The notes: generated from the letters alone by a model not told the origin. DNA of 64,000 nt from an uncultured Lachnospiraceae bacterium (GCA_934418125.1 CAKRWT010000004.1:62001-126000), one strand, 5' to 3'; numbered from the stretch's first letter, positions 37,920 through 45,483 are shown. Program-made: numbers and translations.

Positions 37920-37992
37920 TGTGAAACTCCTACTTATTTATTTTTTCTTTTTAATATTGAGATGTACTGAAAAAGGATTTATTGATTAGAAT

Positions 37993-38027
37993 ATAAAAGA
38001 CACTACTGGGTTAGTAGTGTCTTTTAT
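37993..38027. terminator. terminator after the coiled-coil gene cluster
   Basis: Perfect 15-bp arms (37993-38007 and 38013-38027, ATAAAAGACACTACT and complement) with a 5-base loop; the arms themselves supply the A/T tracts. It lies 28 bases beyond the stop of the 166-aa gene. Confidence 0.85.
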
Positions 38028-38055
38028 GATTATTAATATTGTATATTAATTAGTA

Positions 38056-38556
38056 TTACACATCACACCAACTCGGTAATGTGCCTGTTGGTGTACTATT
38101 CCCAGTACCAGGAAATAAATTATCCAATACATCTTGCACTTTTTCTTGATTTAAACTGTTCTCTTCTGTCTCTGTTTTTGTCTCTGCTGGCTTCTCTTTC
38201 TCTACATCCTGCTTGCTCTCTGTTTCTTTTGAACTCTGCTTTGCTTCTTTTTCTGCCTGTTTGACTTCTAATTCTGATTCAAGGGTTTCTATCTCTGATT
38301 GAAGGGTGTTTCGCTCTTCCTCTAAACTTTCCTTCTCTACTTCTAAACTCTCTAGGTCTGCTTGCATATCCTCCAATTCTACCTGCTTGTCCTCTATCTC
38401 TGATTGAAGGGTATTTTGCTTATTCTGCAAATCCTTTAAACTACTTGTCAGTGCTTCATTTGATGTTCTTATTGCTTTTAAATTTGTATATAATAAACCA
38501 TTTATTATTACAGATGCAATTAATAAAATTATTATCACTACTTGCTTATAGTTCAT
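38056..38556 (-). CDS. membrane-anchored coiled-coil protein, paralogue 1
   Basis: 166 aa, ATG at 38556 with AAGAGGAAAAAGCA. Seen: N-terminal membrane helix (about 5-24, VVIIILLIASVIINGLLY), then a heptad coiled coil at about 35-105 rich in Glu/Leu/Gln (LESLEVEKESLEEERNTLQS), a Lys/Glu/Thr linker, and a C-terminal NQEKVQDVLDNLFPGTGN ending GTLPSWCDV. Last of four tandem paralogues. Probably anchored with the coil outside. Function unknown. Confidence 0.75.
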   Translation of the reverse strand: MNYKQVVIIILLIASVIINGLLYTNLKAIRTSNEALTSSLKDLQNKQNTLQSEIEDKQVELEDMQADLESLEVEKESLEEERNTLQSEIETLESELEVKQAEKEAKQSSKETESKQDVEKEKPAETKTETEENSLNQEKVQDVLDNLFPGTGNSTPTGTLPSWCDV

Positions 38557-38606
38557 TGCTTTTTCCTCTTTTATCTTTATTGATACTATATAATTATCTA
38601 TTGTAC

Positions 38607-39209
38607 TTACTGTACCTGAACCCCTACAAACTGTGGATCTCTCACTAGCTCCATTGGTTCGTCACCAATTTCACTAGCATTACTCGGTGCACTTCCTTCG
38701 GGAGCAGGCGCATCAATGTGTCCACTGGAACCACCACTCGGTATATCTTTCATAACATCCCTTGTTATGTATTCTACTACCTCATCATAAGAATAATCAT
38801 CCTGCCAGCCTGTTTTATTCTCTGGATCTTCCTGCATCATTTTAGAAAAGTATTGATATCTCTCTTCTGTAAACTCTACCTGCTCCTCTGTACTGTTGGC
38901 TTTGGTTTGTAACTGTTCTTGTGCTTGCTTGGCTTCTGCCTGCTTGGCTTCTGCCTGCTCTATCTCTGATTGAAGGGTGTTTTGTTCTTCCTCTAAACCT
39001 TTCCGCTCTGTCTCTAGGTTATTAAGCTGCTCCTCTAAATCCTTTTGCTCTGCTTCAAGGCTCTCTAGGGTTTCCTGTGCCTCTGCTAAACTACTTGTTA
39101 AACTTTTATTCTCTGTGTTTGCTTCTTTCAACTGCTTATATAATAATATATTGCCTGTAATTGATATCACAAGTAGGATTATTAGTATTATAGATAGTGG
39201 GTTCTTCAT
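38607..39209 (-). CDS. membrane-anchored coiled-coil protein, paralogue 2
   Basis: 200 aa, ATG at 39209 with AGAGAGGAGCATACAGGAT. Seen: membrane helix at about 6-24 (IILIILLVISITGNILLY), near-identical to those of paralogues 3 and 4; a coiled coil at about 30-125 (EEQLNNLETERKGLEEEQNT). A unique C-terminus of about 75 residues follows (DYSYDEVVEYITRDVMKD, a Gly/Ser/Pro linker, ending FVGVQVQ). It differs from its neighbours in the tail, which suggests each copy meets a different partner. Confidence 0.75.
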   Translation of the reverse strand: MKNPLSIILIILLVISITGNILLYKQLKEANTENKSLTSSLAEAQETLESLEAEQKDLEEQLNNLETERKGLEEEQNTLQSEIEQAEAKQAEAKQAQEQLQTKANSTEEQVEFTEERYQYFSKMMQEDPENKTGWQDDYSYDEVVEYITRDVMKDIPSGGSSGHIDAPAPEGSAPSNASEIGDEPMELVRDPQFVGVQVQ

Positions 39210-39261
39210 ATCCTGTATGCTCCTCTCTTTGGTCTCTATTACACTGATTTTTTATCAATAT

Positions 39262-39762
39262 TTAATAATCTCCTCTCATTCCCGGTGCATCACTATATCC
39301 ATTACCACCACCCATCTGCTGTATTATATCTTGAAATTGTTTTTCTAATGTGTTATTATTACTAGGTGTGGGGTTGGAGGTTTTACTTTCAGTGTTATTA
39401 TTTGTTGTAGAAGTGTTACTACTGCTTTCTTCCTGCTTAAACTCTGTCTCTGTGTTTTCTGATGATAAACTCTTTTCTGATTGCAACTTTTCTACTTCTG
39501 ATTGTAATTGCTCGAGTTCTGACTGTAAGGAATCATTATTCTCCTGTAATTTCCCATTTTTAGTAGTAGAATCAGACAGTTGCTGTTGTAAGTCTGATAA
39601 CTGATTTTCTAGGTCAGATATAGAATTCTGAATTTCTACAATAGAATTATTCAAGTCCTGATTATTAGAATTCACTTTATTTAGTTGCAAATACAATGTA
39701 ATATTGCCTGCAATCGAAATAATAAATATGATTGTTAGAATTATTGGTAATGAATTCTTCAT
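39262..39762 (-). CDS. membrane-anchored coiled-coil protein, paralogue 3
   Basis: 166 aa from the ATG at 39762 (AAGGGGATGAAAATA site); earlier in-frame starts at 39807 and 39771 are less well placed and the first overlaps paralogue 4. Seen: membrane helix at about 6-24 (ILTIIFIISIAGNITLYLQL), coiled coil at about 28-100 (ISDLENQLSDLQQQLSDSTT), an Asn/Ser/Thr-rich linker, and LEKQFQDIIQQMGGGNGYSD near the end. The LEKQFQD motif is shared with paralogue 4. Confidence 0.75.
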   Translation of the reverse strand: MKNSLPIILTIIFIISIAGNITLYLQLNKVNSNNQDLNNSIVEIQNSISDLENQLSDLQQQLSDSTTKNGKLQENNDSLQSELEQLQSEVEKLQSEKSLSSENTETEFKQEESSSNTSTTNNNTESKTSNPTPSNNNTLEKQFQDIIQQMGGGNGYSDAPGMRGDY

Positions 39763-39794
39763 TATTTTCATCCCCTTGATTTTATATGTGTTTA

Positions 39795-40316
39795 TTACTG
39801 CCACCATGCTGTGTTACTACCTGTTAAGCTTCCTGAACTATCTCCAAATTGATTTAATACATCTTGGAATTGCTTTTCTAAAGCAGATGTGTTACTTGAT
39901 TGGTTACTCTGGGAATCTCCCTGTTCCTGTGATGTTTGATTACCCTGTGCAGGTTTTTGTACTTCCGATGCAACATCACTTCCACTTTGGGAATCGTTGT
40001 TGTTATTTACAGTTGTTTCCTCTAAACTTGTTGCTTGTAACTTCTCTAACTCTGCCTGCAATAATTCTATCTCTGATTGCAGGGATTCTTTTTCAGATTG
40101 TAATTCTTCGTTTTTGGTGTTTGTATCTGAAAGGTCTGCTTGGACTTCGGATATCTGGTTTTCCAAATCAGATATTGAATCATTAGTTTCCACAATAGAA
40201 GCACTTAGATTCTGATTCTCTGTGTTTGCTGATTTCAATTTAGAATATAACAAGATATTTCCTGTTATGGATATGATTACAAAAATTGATAAGATGATTG
40301 GTAATACTTTTTTCAT
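39795..40316 (-). CDS. membrane-anchored coiled-coil protein, paralogue 4 (promoter-proximal)
   Basis: 173 aa, ATG at 40316 with AAAGGGGATAGAAAAGGGAA. Seen: membrane helix at about 5-24 (LPIILSIFVIISITGNILLY), coiled coil at about 30-95 (ISDLENQISEVQADLSDTNT), a Gln/Ser/Asn-rich linker, then SALEKQFQDVLNQFGDSSG and the end NTAWWQ. It is first of the four-gene array and divergent from the XRE regulator gene at 40474, which may control the array. Confidence 0.75.
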   Translation of the reverse strand: MKKVLPIILSIFVIISITGNILLYSKLKSANTENQNLSASIVETNDSISDLENQISEVQADLSDTNTKNEELQSEKESLQSEIELLQAELEKLQATSLEETTVNNNNDSQSGSDVASEVQKPAQGNQTSQEQGDSQSNQSSNTSALEKQFQDVLNQFGDSSGSLTGSNTAWWQ

Positions 40317-40473
40317 TTCCCTTTTCTATCCCCTTTTATCTGTTTAATGATATTATACATACTTTTTCTTATATTTCACTTATTCAATATGTATCATTAT
40401 AATTCTGAATGTCATATATTACAACCTCAAGAAGTGTTTTGCTACATATAATAATGCTTATAGAGGTGATTCA

Positions 40474-40770
40474 ATGATTCCAGACTTATATAAAAAACTA
40501 CATATATCCCGTATAAACTCTGAACTTACTAGAAGTCAGGTTTCTCAAAGAATAGGAGTCAGTGAAAGTATCATAGGTCTTTATGAATCTGGTAACAGAC
40601 AGCCTTCCCTTGAGAATCTTGTGAAATTAGCCAAACTATACAATGTTTCCATTGATTACTTGCTTGGTAATGAAATCAATAATAATGAATCACTAAGTTT
40701 AAGTGGTCTCACTGAAAATCAAAAGAAAGCCCTTCTTCAAACTTATAAGTGTTTTACTGAATTAAAATAG
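40474..40770 (+). CDS. XRE-family (Cro/C1-type) transcriptional regulator
   Basis: 98 aa, ATG at 40474 with ATAGAGGTGATTCA. Seen: HTH at about 8-60 with SELTRSQVSQRIGVSESIIG, then YESGNRQPSLENLVKLAKLY and VSIDYLLGNE. A short helical tail follows. It is the only clear plus-strand gene in the element and diverges from the coiled-coil array with 157 bases between, so it probably represses itself and that array (inference from layout). Confidence 0.88.
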   Translation: MIPDLYKKLHISRINSELTRSQVSQRIGVSESIIGLYESGNRQPSLENLVKLAKLYNVSIDYLLGNEINNNESLSLSGLTENQKKALLQTYKCFTELK

Positions 40771-40850
40771 AAAACATATATTTTTTAAACTTAGACATTG
40801 GCTAAAAATAATGATGCTACATTTCCATTTTTGTTATTTTCACAGCAAGA

Positions 40851-41411
40851 CTAGGAGCCGTTCTCTACCCTATTTACTTTATTATAAAATGTCGCTCTTG
40901 TTATTTTCAATATTTTACAAGCGGCAGTAGCCGTGATCTCACCTTTCTTCCAAGAAGAATAAACATCTTCCCAGTTATCCAGTTCCATTGCCTTGCGTCC
41001 TTTATATTTTCCCTCACGCTTTGCTATTGCAATTCCACCTCTTTGTCTATCCAAGGTATTCATACGTTCAAATTCGCTGATAGCACCTATGACCGTCAAC
41101 ATGAGTTTTCCGGTAGGTGTACTGGTATCCAAGTTTTCCTTCAGGCTCACTAGTTTTACCTTTTTTCTATTAAGTAACTCAATAATGTTTAGTAAGTCCT
41201 GAACACTTCTGGAAAGTCGTGAAAAATCTAAAATGAAAATCTCATCTCCCTCACGTACAAAATCCAGCATCAACTGTAGCTGCTCTCTTTTGGTATCCTT
41301 CCCGGACACCTTTTCCATGTACCATTTCTCAATATTAAATTTTTCTAACGCTTCAATCTGTCTTGCTTCATTTTGTTCTACTGTTGAAACACGTACATAC
41401 CCGACACGCAT
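40851..41411 (-). CDS. serine recombinase (resolvase/invertase family)
   Basis: 186 aa, full length, ATG at 41411 with ACAGGAGGTAGACGT. Seen: catalytic Ser in GYVRVSTVEQNEARQ, FILDFSRLSRSVQDLL with the conserved Arg pair, LDTSTPTGKLMLTVIGAISEFER, and a C-terminal HTH (EITATAACKILKITRATFYN). Close to Tn3-type resolvases and Pin-type invertases. No obvious invertible segment was found nearby; a res-like role for the 300 bases upstream is possible. It converges with the XRE gene. Confidence 0.92.
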   Translation of the reverse strand: MRVGYVRVSTVEQNEARQIEALEKFNIEKWYMEKVSGKDTKREQLQLMLDFVREGDEIFILDFSRLSRSVQDLLNIIELLNRKKVKLVSLKENLDTSTPTGKLMLTVIGAISEFERMNTLDRQRGGIAIAKREGKYKGRKAMELDNWEDVYSSWKKGEITATAACKILKITRATFYNKVNRVENGS

Positions 41412-41719
41412 ACGTCTACCTCCTGTTTGGTTTATTTTGATTTAAAACCACCGTAAAAATAGACCATACTCTAACTTTACACTTCACTCACATCAAAAAA
41501 GTGTAAAATATACATTGTTTGGGTTTGCACTTTTGCACATTTTTTTACATGTAAATTTTAAATCCCCCTCCCTTCCTAAATTTGCACTTTTCCATGTCAC
41601 CGGAATTATTGCCAAAAACCTCATATTTTTTTGGCAATGCACTTTCAATAATACTTTGTGTCGGTTTATAATTATTTAAGGAGTCTGGAAGACTTCATAC
41701 CTTCCAGATGTCCCTTTCT
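41412..41719. other. region upstream of the serine recombinase, candidate res site
   Basis: No gene. Contains an inverted repeat TTTACACTT (41476-41484) and AAGTGTAAA (41499-41507), and repeated TTTGCAC/TTTTGCAC words at about 41524-41588. Resolvases often bind inverted 9-12-bp repeats just upstream of their own gene, so this may be the recombination site. Confidence 0.45.
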
Positions 41720-41935
41720 CTATTTTTCAAGCAGTTCTCCACCATCAAGGTACTGTTTCCAATAGTGATAGCCACCCCTTGTATCAATAAACTCAATCAT
41801 CCAGCCATCATCGTCAACGCCTCTTTCCGAATAAAATTGATAAAGGATTTTACCGATTACATATTCTCTTCCAGCGCACCTTACCACATCTCCTGTTTTA
41901 CATTCCTTTTTCCCAATGTCATAATTTCTTTTCAT
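41720..41935 (-). CDS. hypothetical small element protein with hairpin leader
   Basis: 71 aa. Seen: beta-rich GDVVRCAGREYVIGKILYQF, then DDDGWMIEFIDTRGGYHYWK; likely a small SH3-like or beta-barrel fold. Its leader holds a perfect 15-bp stem (41938-41977) that takes in the ribosome site GGGGTG, and a CAGCGTTAGAAT motif lies just before. Expression is probably low or controlled. Function unknown. Confidence 0.65.
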   Translation of the reverse strand: MKRNYDIGKKECKTGDVVRCAGREYVIGKILYQFYSERGVDDDGWMIEFIDTRGGYHYWKQYLDGGELLEK

Positions 41936-41937
41936 AA

Positions 41938-41977
41938 AGAATCACCCCAATCCTTTCTTTTAGATTGGGGTGATTCT
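41938..41977 (-). promoter_or_regulatory. 15-bp perfect leader hairpin hiding a ribosome site
   Basis: Arms 41938-41952 and 41963-41977 with a 10-base loop. On the minus strand the 3' arm includes GGGGTGATTCT and ends 2 bases before the ATG at 41935. The 5' arm overlaps the putative -10 TAGAAT. Confidence 0.7.
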
Positions 41978-41984
41978 AACGCTG
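41973..41984 (-). promoter_or_regulatory. CAGCGTTA-type promoter motif, copy 2
   Basis: Minus strand CAGCGTTAGAAT just upstream of the 71-aa gene. TAGAAT is identical to copy 4. No good -35 at 17 bases. Confidence 0.5.
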
Positions 41985-42019
41985 TTCTATGTGATTTACT
42001 AGTAGTGATAATGACGGAA

Positions 42020-42466
42020 TTATCCAATATATTTATATAGATTCCATCCTTCATGCTCTGGATTGTCTATAATCTCAACCAAATGTTGTTTTTCTAAACG
42101 TTTCAATGCAGGTGATATTGCACTATATACATCTACTTTAATTTTACCGCCCCCATACCTTTGTATCAAGACCTGCTCAAAATATTTATTAATCTCACCT
42201 AGCGTTTTATAATCACTCCTTGCAAACTGTTCCATAATGCTTTTCACACTAGATAAGTAGTCTCCATATCTCGCTGCAGAAACAGCATTGTCAAAGCACT
42301 CTTCATTAACTATTTTCTGTATATCCTCGTCACTATAACCTTGTTTCTTTAAATATCTGCTTAACACTTGGAAATCAGTCGGATATTCCGTATTATACTC
42401 ATTTACTATACTATGTACGTAACTAGCTTCAATTGTACGCTTATCAATAACACCCTTTACAGTCAT
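42020..42466 (-). CDS. hypothetical element protein, possible winged helix at C-terminus
   Basis: 148 aa, ATG at 42466 with ATGGAGGCAAGTAGAGT. Seen: all-helical N-terminal part (TEYPTDFQVLSRYLKKQGYS, then EDIQKIVNEECFDNAV), and an end ISPALKRLEKQHLVEIIDNP with EGWNLYKYIG that reads like the last helix and wing of a winged-helix DNA-binding domain. No family recognised; a regulator role is a guess. Confidence 0.65.
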   Translation of the reverse strand: MTVKGVIDKRTIEASYVHSIVNEYNTEYPTDFQVLSRYLKKQGYSDEDIQKIVNEECFDNAVSAARYGDYLSSVKSIMEQFARSDYKTLGEINKYFEQVLIQRYGGGKIKVDVYSAISPALKRLEKQHLVEIIDNPEHEGWNLYKYIG

Positions 42467-42782
42467 ACTCTACTTGCCTCCATTCAAATTTAATTACCAG
42501 ATTATTTTTTTGAACACGTTGTTCTTATTTTTCATTTTACCACAATTATTTCACATAAACATCTCTTTTCTTAATAAAGTAGCTAATCTTCTTATGTACC
42601 CTGTTTTTTCCTCAAAGCCACATACGTTTTTTCTAACTAGTCCACTATTCAAAACAGCCAACGCAATATTGATTTCTCCATGTAATTAAACTCTTCCGAT
42701 TTCCACAGAATTTTTTAACTCCCGGTCACACCTCAAAAATAAGATTATGCAATCCCTAAAATTAATGGCAATAATGGAAATG

Positions 42783-42813
42783 AAAAGGCACCGCCATTTC
42801 TGACGGTGCCGCC
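42783..42813 (-). terminator. terminator after the 188-aa gene
   Basis: Arms GGCACCG (42787-42793) and CGGTGCC (42804-42810), followed on the minus strand by TTTTC. A TGGCAATAATGGAAAT copy (42766-42781) lies just beyond. Confidence 0.75.
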
Positions 42814-42835
42814 TGCTGTTTTCTTATTCTTTTTT

Positions 42836-43399
42836 TTACTTTTTCTTTTTCAAGAATAAAGCACCAGAGTTAGCTCCCCTTGCTTTGATCTTATCAATGA
42901 GGTCATCCAGACCATTCATGTCATAAATCATGACACGGACTCTGTGTGACCCCTCATTAACATTGTTTGATGAGAACTTTTTATTTCTTTCTCTCTCATC
43001 AAACGTTTCCGCTTCATGATCTAGGGTCATACCTGCTGGTCTTGCACCATATCCGTGTACAAATTCTTTGATATCGTACCCGACCAGTCTGGATGTTGCT
43101 GAGTTTTTCACCCAGTCCCTGCCATTGCTCTGATACACCGCATAATGCTCCTGTTGCATTGCTAATGGCAGATTGATTCCGTTTATTTTGTTGTCACATA
43201 ATATACAGAATCCCTCCTCCACATGCATGATAACAGTTTCTGTTCCTGTCACCTGATAATACTTGTTATCACGGCATGTTGCAACCAGTTTCAGGTTTGG
43301 ATTGTTTTGCAACAAACTATCCTCGACCATTATTGATGTTGCAATATTCTTATCCAACACCTTCCCCCTTGGTTCATCATCAACGTAAATCACTACCAT
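42836..43399 (-). CDS. hypothetical element protein, HNH-like C-terminal half
   Basis: 187 aa from the ATG at 43399, 8 bases after GGGAGGAA; an ATG at 43405 is too close to it. The gene overlaps the preceding 58-aa gene by 20 bases. Seen: N-terminal half with KYYQVTGTETVIMHVEEGFC and two Cys (CILC). Then DWVKNSATSRLVGYDIKEFV and MTLDHEAETFDERERNKKFS with NN, which follows the pattern D-H...D-x-R...N of HNH nucleases. The His pair expected for metal binding is incomplete, so nuclease activity is doubtful. Confidence 0.65.
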   Translation of the reverse strand: MVVIYVDDEPRGKVLDKNIATSIMVEDSLLQNNPNLKLVATCRDNKYYQVTGTETVIMHVEEGFCILCDNKINGINLPLAMQQEHYAVYQSNGRDWVKNSATSRLVGYDIKEFVHGYGARPAGMTLDHEAETFDERERNKKFSSNNVNEGSHRVRVMIYDMNGLDDLIDKIKARGANSGALFLKKKK

Positions 43400-43556
43400 C
43401 TTCATTTCCTCCCTTGTTTTCTTTCTTCTTTTCTGACGCAATCACTGCATCAATGTATTCCTCCGGTATTACATTGTGATAATTCACACCATCCCACCAG
43501 AACTCTTCTTCTCCATCCGGCTTAATCAATCTGCCGGATGCTTTCTCACCTGCCAT
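43380..43556 (-). CDS. 58-aa hypothetical protein overlapping the HNH-like gene
   Basis: Seen: ATG at 43556 with a strong AAAGGAGGAGTTTAC site; protein begins MAGEKASGRLIKPDGEEEF, then WWDGVNYHNVIPEEYIDAVI, and ends with a Lys/Asn/Gly-rich tail. Its stop lies 20 bases inside the next gene, so the two are translationally coupled. Unknown family; too short for usual length cut-offs. Confidence 0.65.
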   Translation of the reverse strand: MAGEKASGRLIKPDGEEEFWWDGVNYHNVIPEEYIDAVIASEKKKENKGGNEDGSDLR

Positions 43557-43825
43557 GTAAACTCCTCCTTTCCATTTTCCTTGCTGAAAATCTGATGTAG
43601 CAGGCTTACACCGTTTTCAACAATTTTTTAAATTCACTTTTCAATACCTTTAAGTCAATTTTTACGTCACAAACTCTTTCACAAAATCTATTTTCCTATT
43701 TTCCATGTACTCACTACTCTCCCACTCCACTCCTCCATGTCACCCTTTCCATGTTTATGTGCAGATTTTTGGCAATTTGGCAACAAACCTTTTTCAATGC
43801 AATCCCCCATTTTCTTTGTAAACAT

Positions 43826-43859
43826 AAAAAAAAGACCATCACACTTTTGTATGACAGTC
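43826..43859 (-). terminator. terminator after the 69-aa gene
   Basis: Stem between 43834-43844 and 43849-43859 (GACTGTCATAC with GTGTGATGGTC, several G-U pairs) and a T-run of eight on the minus strand. It rules out the frame at 43688-43882 as a gene. Confidence 0.75.
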
Positions 43860-43895
43860 CTTTCACTTCTCCCTGTACCCATTTCAGGTTTTATG

Positions 43896-44102
43896 TTATA
43901 GCTTTATAATTCTTGATACATTACAAAAATATATAAACACCCAATCCCCAAATATCCTGTCCTCGTTTAGCACAAAATGATTAGCTCCTACCTTTATCAC
44001 TTCCCCTCGCATTATTGTACCGTCACACAGCTCCACCTGAATGTTATCTCCTAAATTCACATTTTCCATACCTGAAATCCTCTCTTCCTCTTCTTTTGTC
44101 AT
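43896..44102 (-). CDS. small Sm-like hypothetical protein
   Basis: 68 aa from the ATG at 44102; a TTG at 44120 is also possible, as neither has a strong ribosome site. Seen: NLGDNIQVELCDGTIMRGEV, then IKVGANHFVLNEDRI and WVFIYFCNVSRIIKL. The strand order and the DG-x3-G turn recall Sm/LSm-type barrels. No Hfq signature is present. A palindrome containing CTGTTTCAATTAGTTGT (44112-44128) overlaps the start region. Confidence 0.55.
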   Translation of the reverse strand: MTKEEEERISGMENVNLGDNIQVELCDGTIMRGEVIKVGANHFVLNEDRIFGDWVFIYFCNVSRIIKL

Positions 44103-44175
44103 ACGATGAGCCTGTTTCAATTAGTTGTTCTTTCTGAGAAACAGGTTTATCGTATACAATGTACTTCTCTCCTTT

Positions 44176-44847
44176 TTATTTCTCTACCTTCACAAACTGC
44201 TCGTTACAATCTAAACACATAACGTTGATATCCTTAGTCGCTCTGAAGCTATTCCCACAACAGGGGCAAACATATTTTCTTGTGCTTGTTTTCTTCTTAT
44301 CAATCGGTAAACCCTTTCCATCTCCAATGCCACCGTTCCCGTTTCCATCTGTCCCCAGCATTCCACCAAGCAAATCCATAAAATCCTTCAGTGTACCATC
44401 TCTATTGATGTCAATGGGTTTTGCTATGCCATGTTCTCTGATTATCTTTATGAAGTCCTCAGCAGGCTCTGTCACGCTCCAACCGATATACTTCGAATAG
44501 GTTATGATTAAACCACGTTTTTCTGCTTCTTCCTTAAATCTCTTGTTATGATACCTTCCATTTTGACTAGTGTCCGATATTCCGTTCAATAAGCAATAAT
44601 AATGTGTTAACTCGTGCATCAATGTAGCCATGATGTTTTCAATAGGTCTGTCTAGGTGCTCCGCACTGATGTTTAATTCATACAGTCTGTCCTCTTGTAC
44701 CGACCACTCCGGTCTCATTGTCAGGTGACCGTTGGTTCTTGGTGAACTCTGAATTGTGATAACGATAGGTGGCAGTTCCCCATTGAAATAAACCTCATTT
44801 AATACGTCAAACCCTCTTTCCAGTGTTTCCTGCATACTCTTTAACAT
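44176..44847 (-). CDS. SprT-like zinc metallopeptidase-family protein
   Basis: 223 aa, ATG at 44847 with TTAGGAGGGATGTAAG. Seen: SprT-like fold with LNEVYFNGELPPIVITIQSS, the HExxH motif MATLMHELTHYYCLLNG, a third ligand region YHNKRFKEEAEKRGL, and a C-terminal zinc ribbon (CPCCG and CLDC). Relatives include bacterial SprT and eukaryotic Spartan, a DNA-protein crosslink protease. In an element this could remove proteins from DNA ends or relaxed intermediates (inference). A promoter-like motif lies at 45083-45111. Confidence 0.88.
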   Translation of the reverse strand: MLKSMQETLERGFDVLNEVYFNGELPPIVITIQSSPRTNGHLTMRPEWSVQEDRLYELNISAEHLDRPIENIMATLMHELTHYYCLLNGISDTSQNGRYHNKRFKEEAEKRGLIITYSKYIGWSVTEPAEDFIKIIREHGIAKPIDINRDGTLKDFMDLLGGMLGTDGNGNGGIGDGKGLPIDKKKTSTRKYVCPCCGNSFRATKDINVMCLDCNEQFVKVEK

Positions 44848-44939
44848 CTTACATCCCTCCTAAAACCACGTTTTCTGCTTCTTCCTTAAACTTCTGAGGG
44901 CACCAGCCAGTTTCCTGACCGATGCCCTGTCTCAATCAC

Positions 44940-45047
44940 CTAAACCTCATCCTGTCTGCACAGATCATAATACTCACACCCTATGCAGCAATGCTTACAC
45001 TTCTTTTTTCTGCTCTGTGTTACCCAGTGTATAAATCTCTCCATCAT
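44940..45047 (-). CDS. possible 35-aa Cys-rich peptide
   Basis: Seen: double ATG at 45047, GGTGACACA upstream, protein MMERFIHWVTQSRKKKCKHC, continuing CIGCEYYDLC and ending RQDEV. Five Cys in a CxxCCxxC...C pattern suggest a metal or disulfide knot. It lies between the promoter motif at 45083 and the SprT-like gene, so it would be first in that transcript. Short, so uncertain. Confidence 0.45.
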   Translation of the reverse strand: MMERFIHWVTQSRKKKCKHCCIGCEYYDLCRQDEV

Positions 45048-45082
45048 TGTGTCACCATTTCCTTTCCTCAACTTCTATAATT

Positions 45083-45111
45083 ATCCTAACGCTGAGGACT
45101 TCTGGTGTCTG
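45083..45111 (-). promoter_or_regulatory. CAGCGTTA-type promoter, copy 3
   Basis: Minus strand CAGACA (45106-45111), 17 bases ending in CAGCGT, then TAGGAT (45083-45088). It precedes the Cys-rich peptide and the SprT-like gene. Confidence 0.6.
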
Positions 45112-45483
45112 TGGTGTAAGTGCCGGAATATAAGTCATATAATGTAGGAAGTGCACGAATAAAATTGGAAATTGGCAATTTAGAAATTTCCTAAGTCCAT
45201 ATGCACTTTCTATGATGCCTCCCTTATAAACTTCTCCTTTATAAACTTTCTCCCAGACTCACTATCCATGTAGCTGAGTCCACATGCAGGAATACCCTTT
45301 CAGTCCCCCTAATCGTTCCATATAACCCTTCTTCTATATCAGTGTCATAAATTCCCTTTCTAAAGTACATATCGCTCTGTATGTACCTAAAAACTCCTTT
45401 ATCGGTATGCTACTACTCTTCTCTCTCTTTCATTTGTATATCCCTCTTTCTCTTTCATGCCTTATTTTTGGAAGTGCACCCAC
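45112..45483. other. non-coding stretch before the DUF5688 terminator
   Basis: About 370 bases, no gene. Holds GGAAGTGCAC words at about 45149 and 45470; TTATTTTTGGAAGTGCAC (45462-45479) is repeated exactly at 34522-34539. Also ATTGGAAATTGGCAATTTAG near 45166. No other structure recognised. Confidence 0.5.

Noticed and set aside
40851..41700. Invertible segment controlled by the serine recombinase
   Set aside because: No long inverted repeats flanking a promoter or gene were found nearby; only a 9-bp inverted repeat was seen.
43688..43882. 64-codon minus-strand frame
   Set aside because: A terminator with eight T lies inside it and no ribosome site is present.
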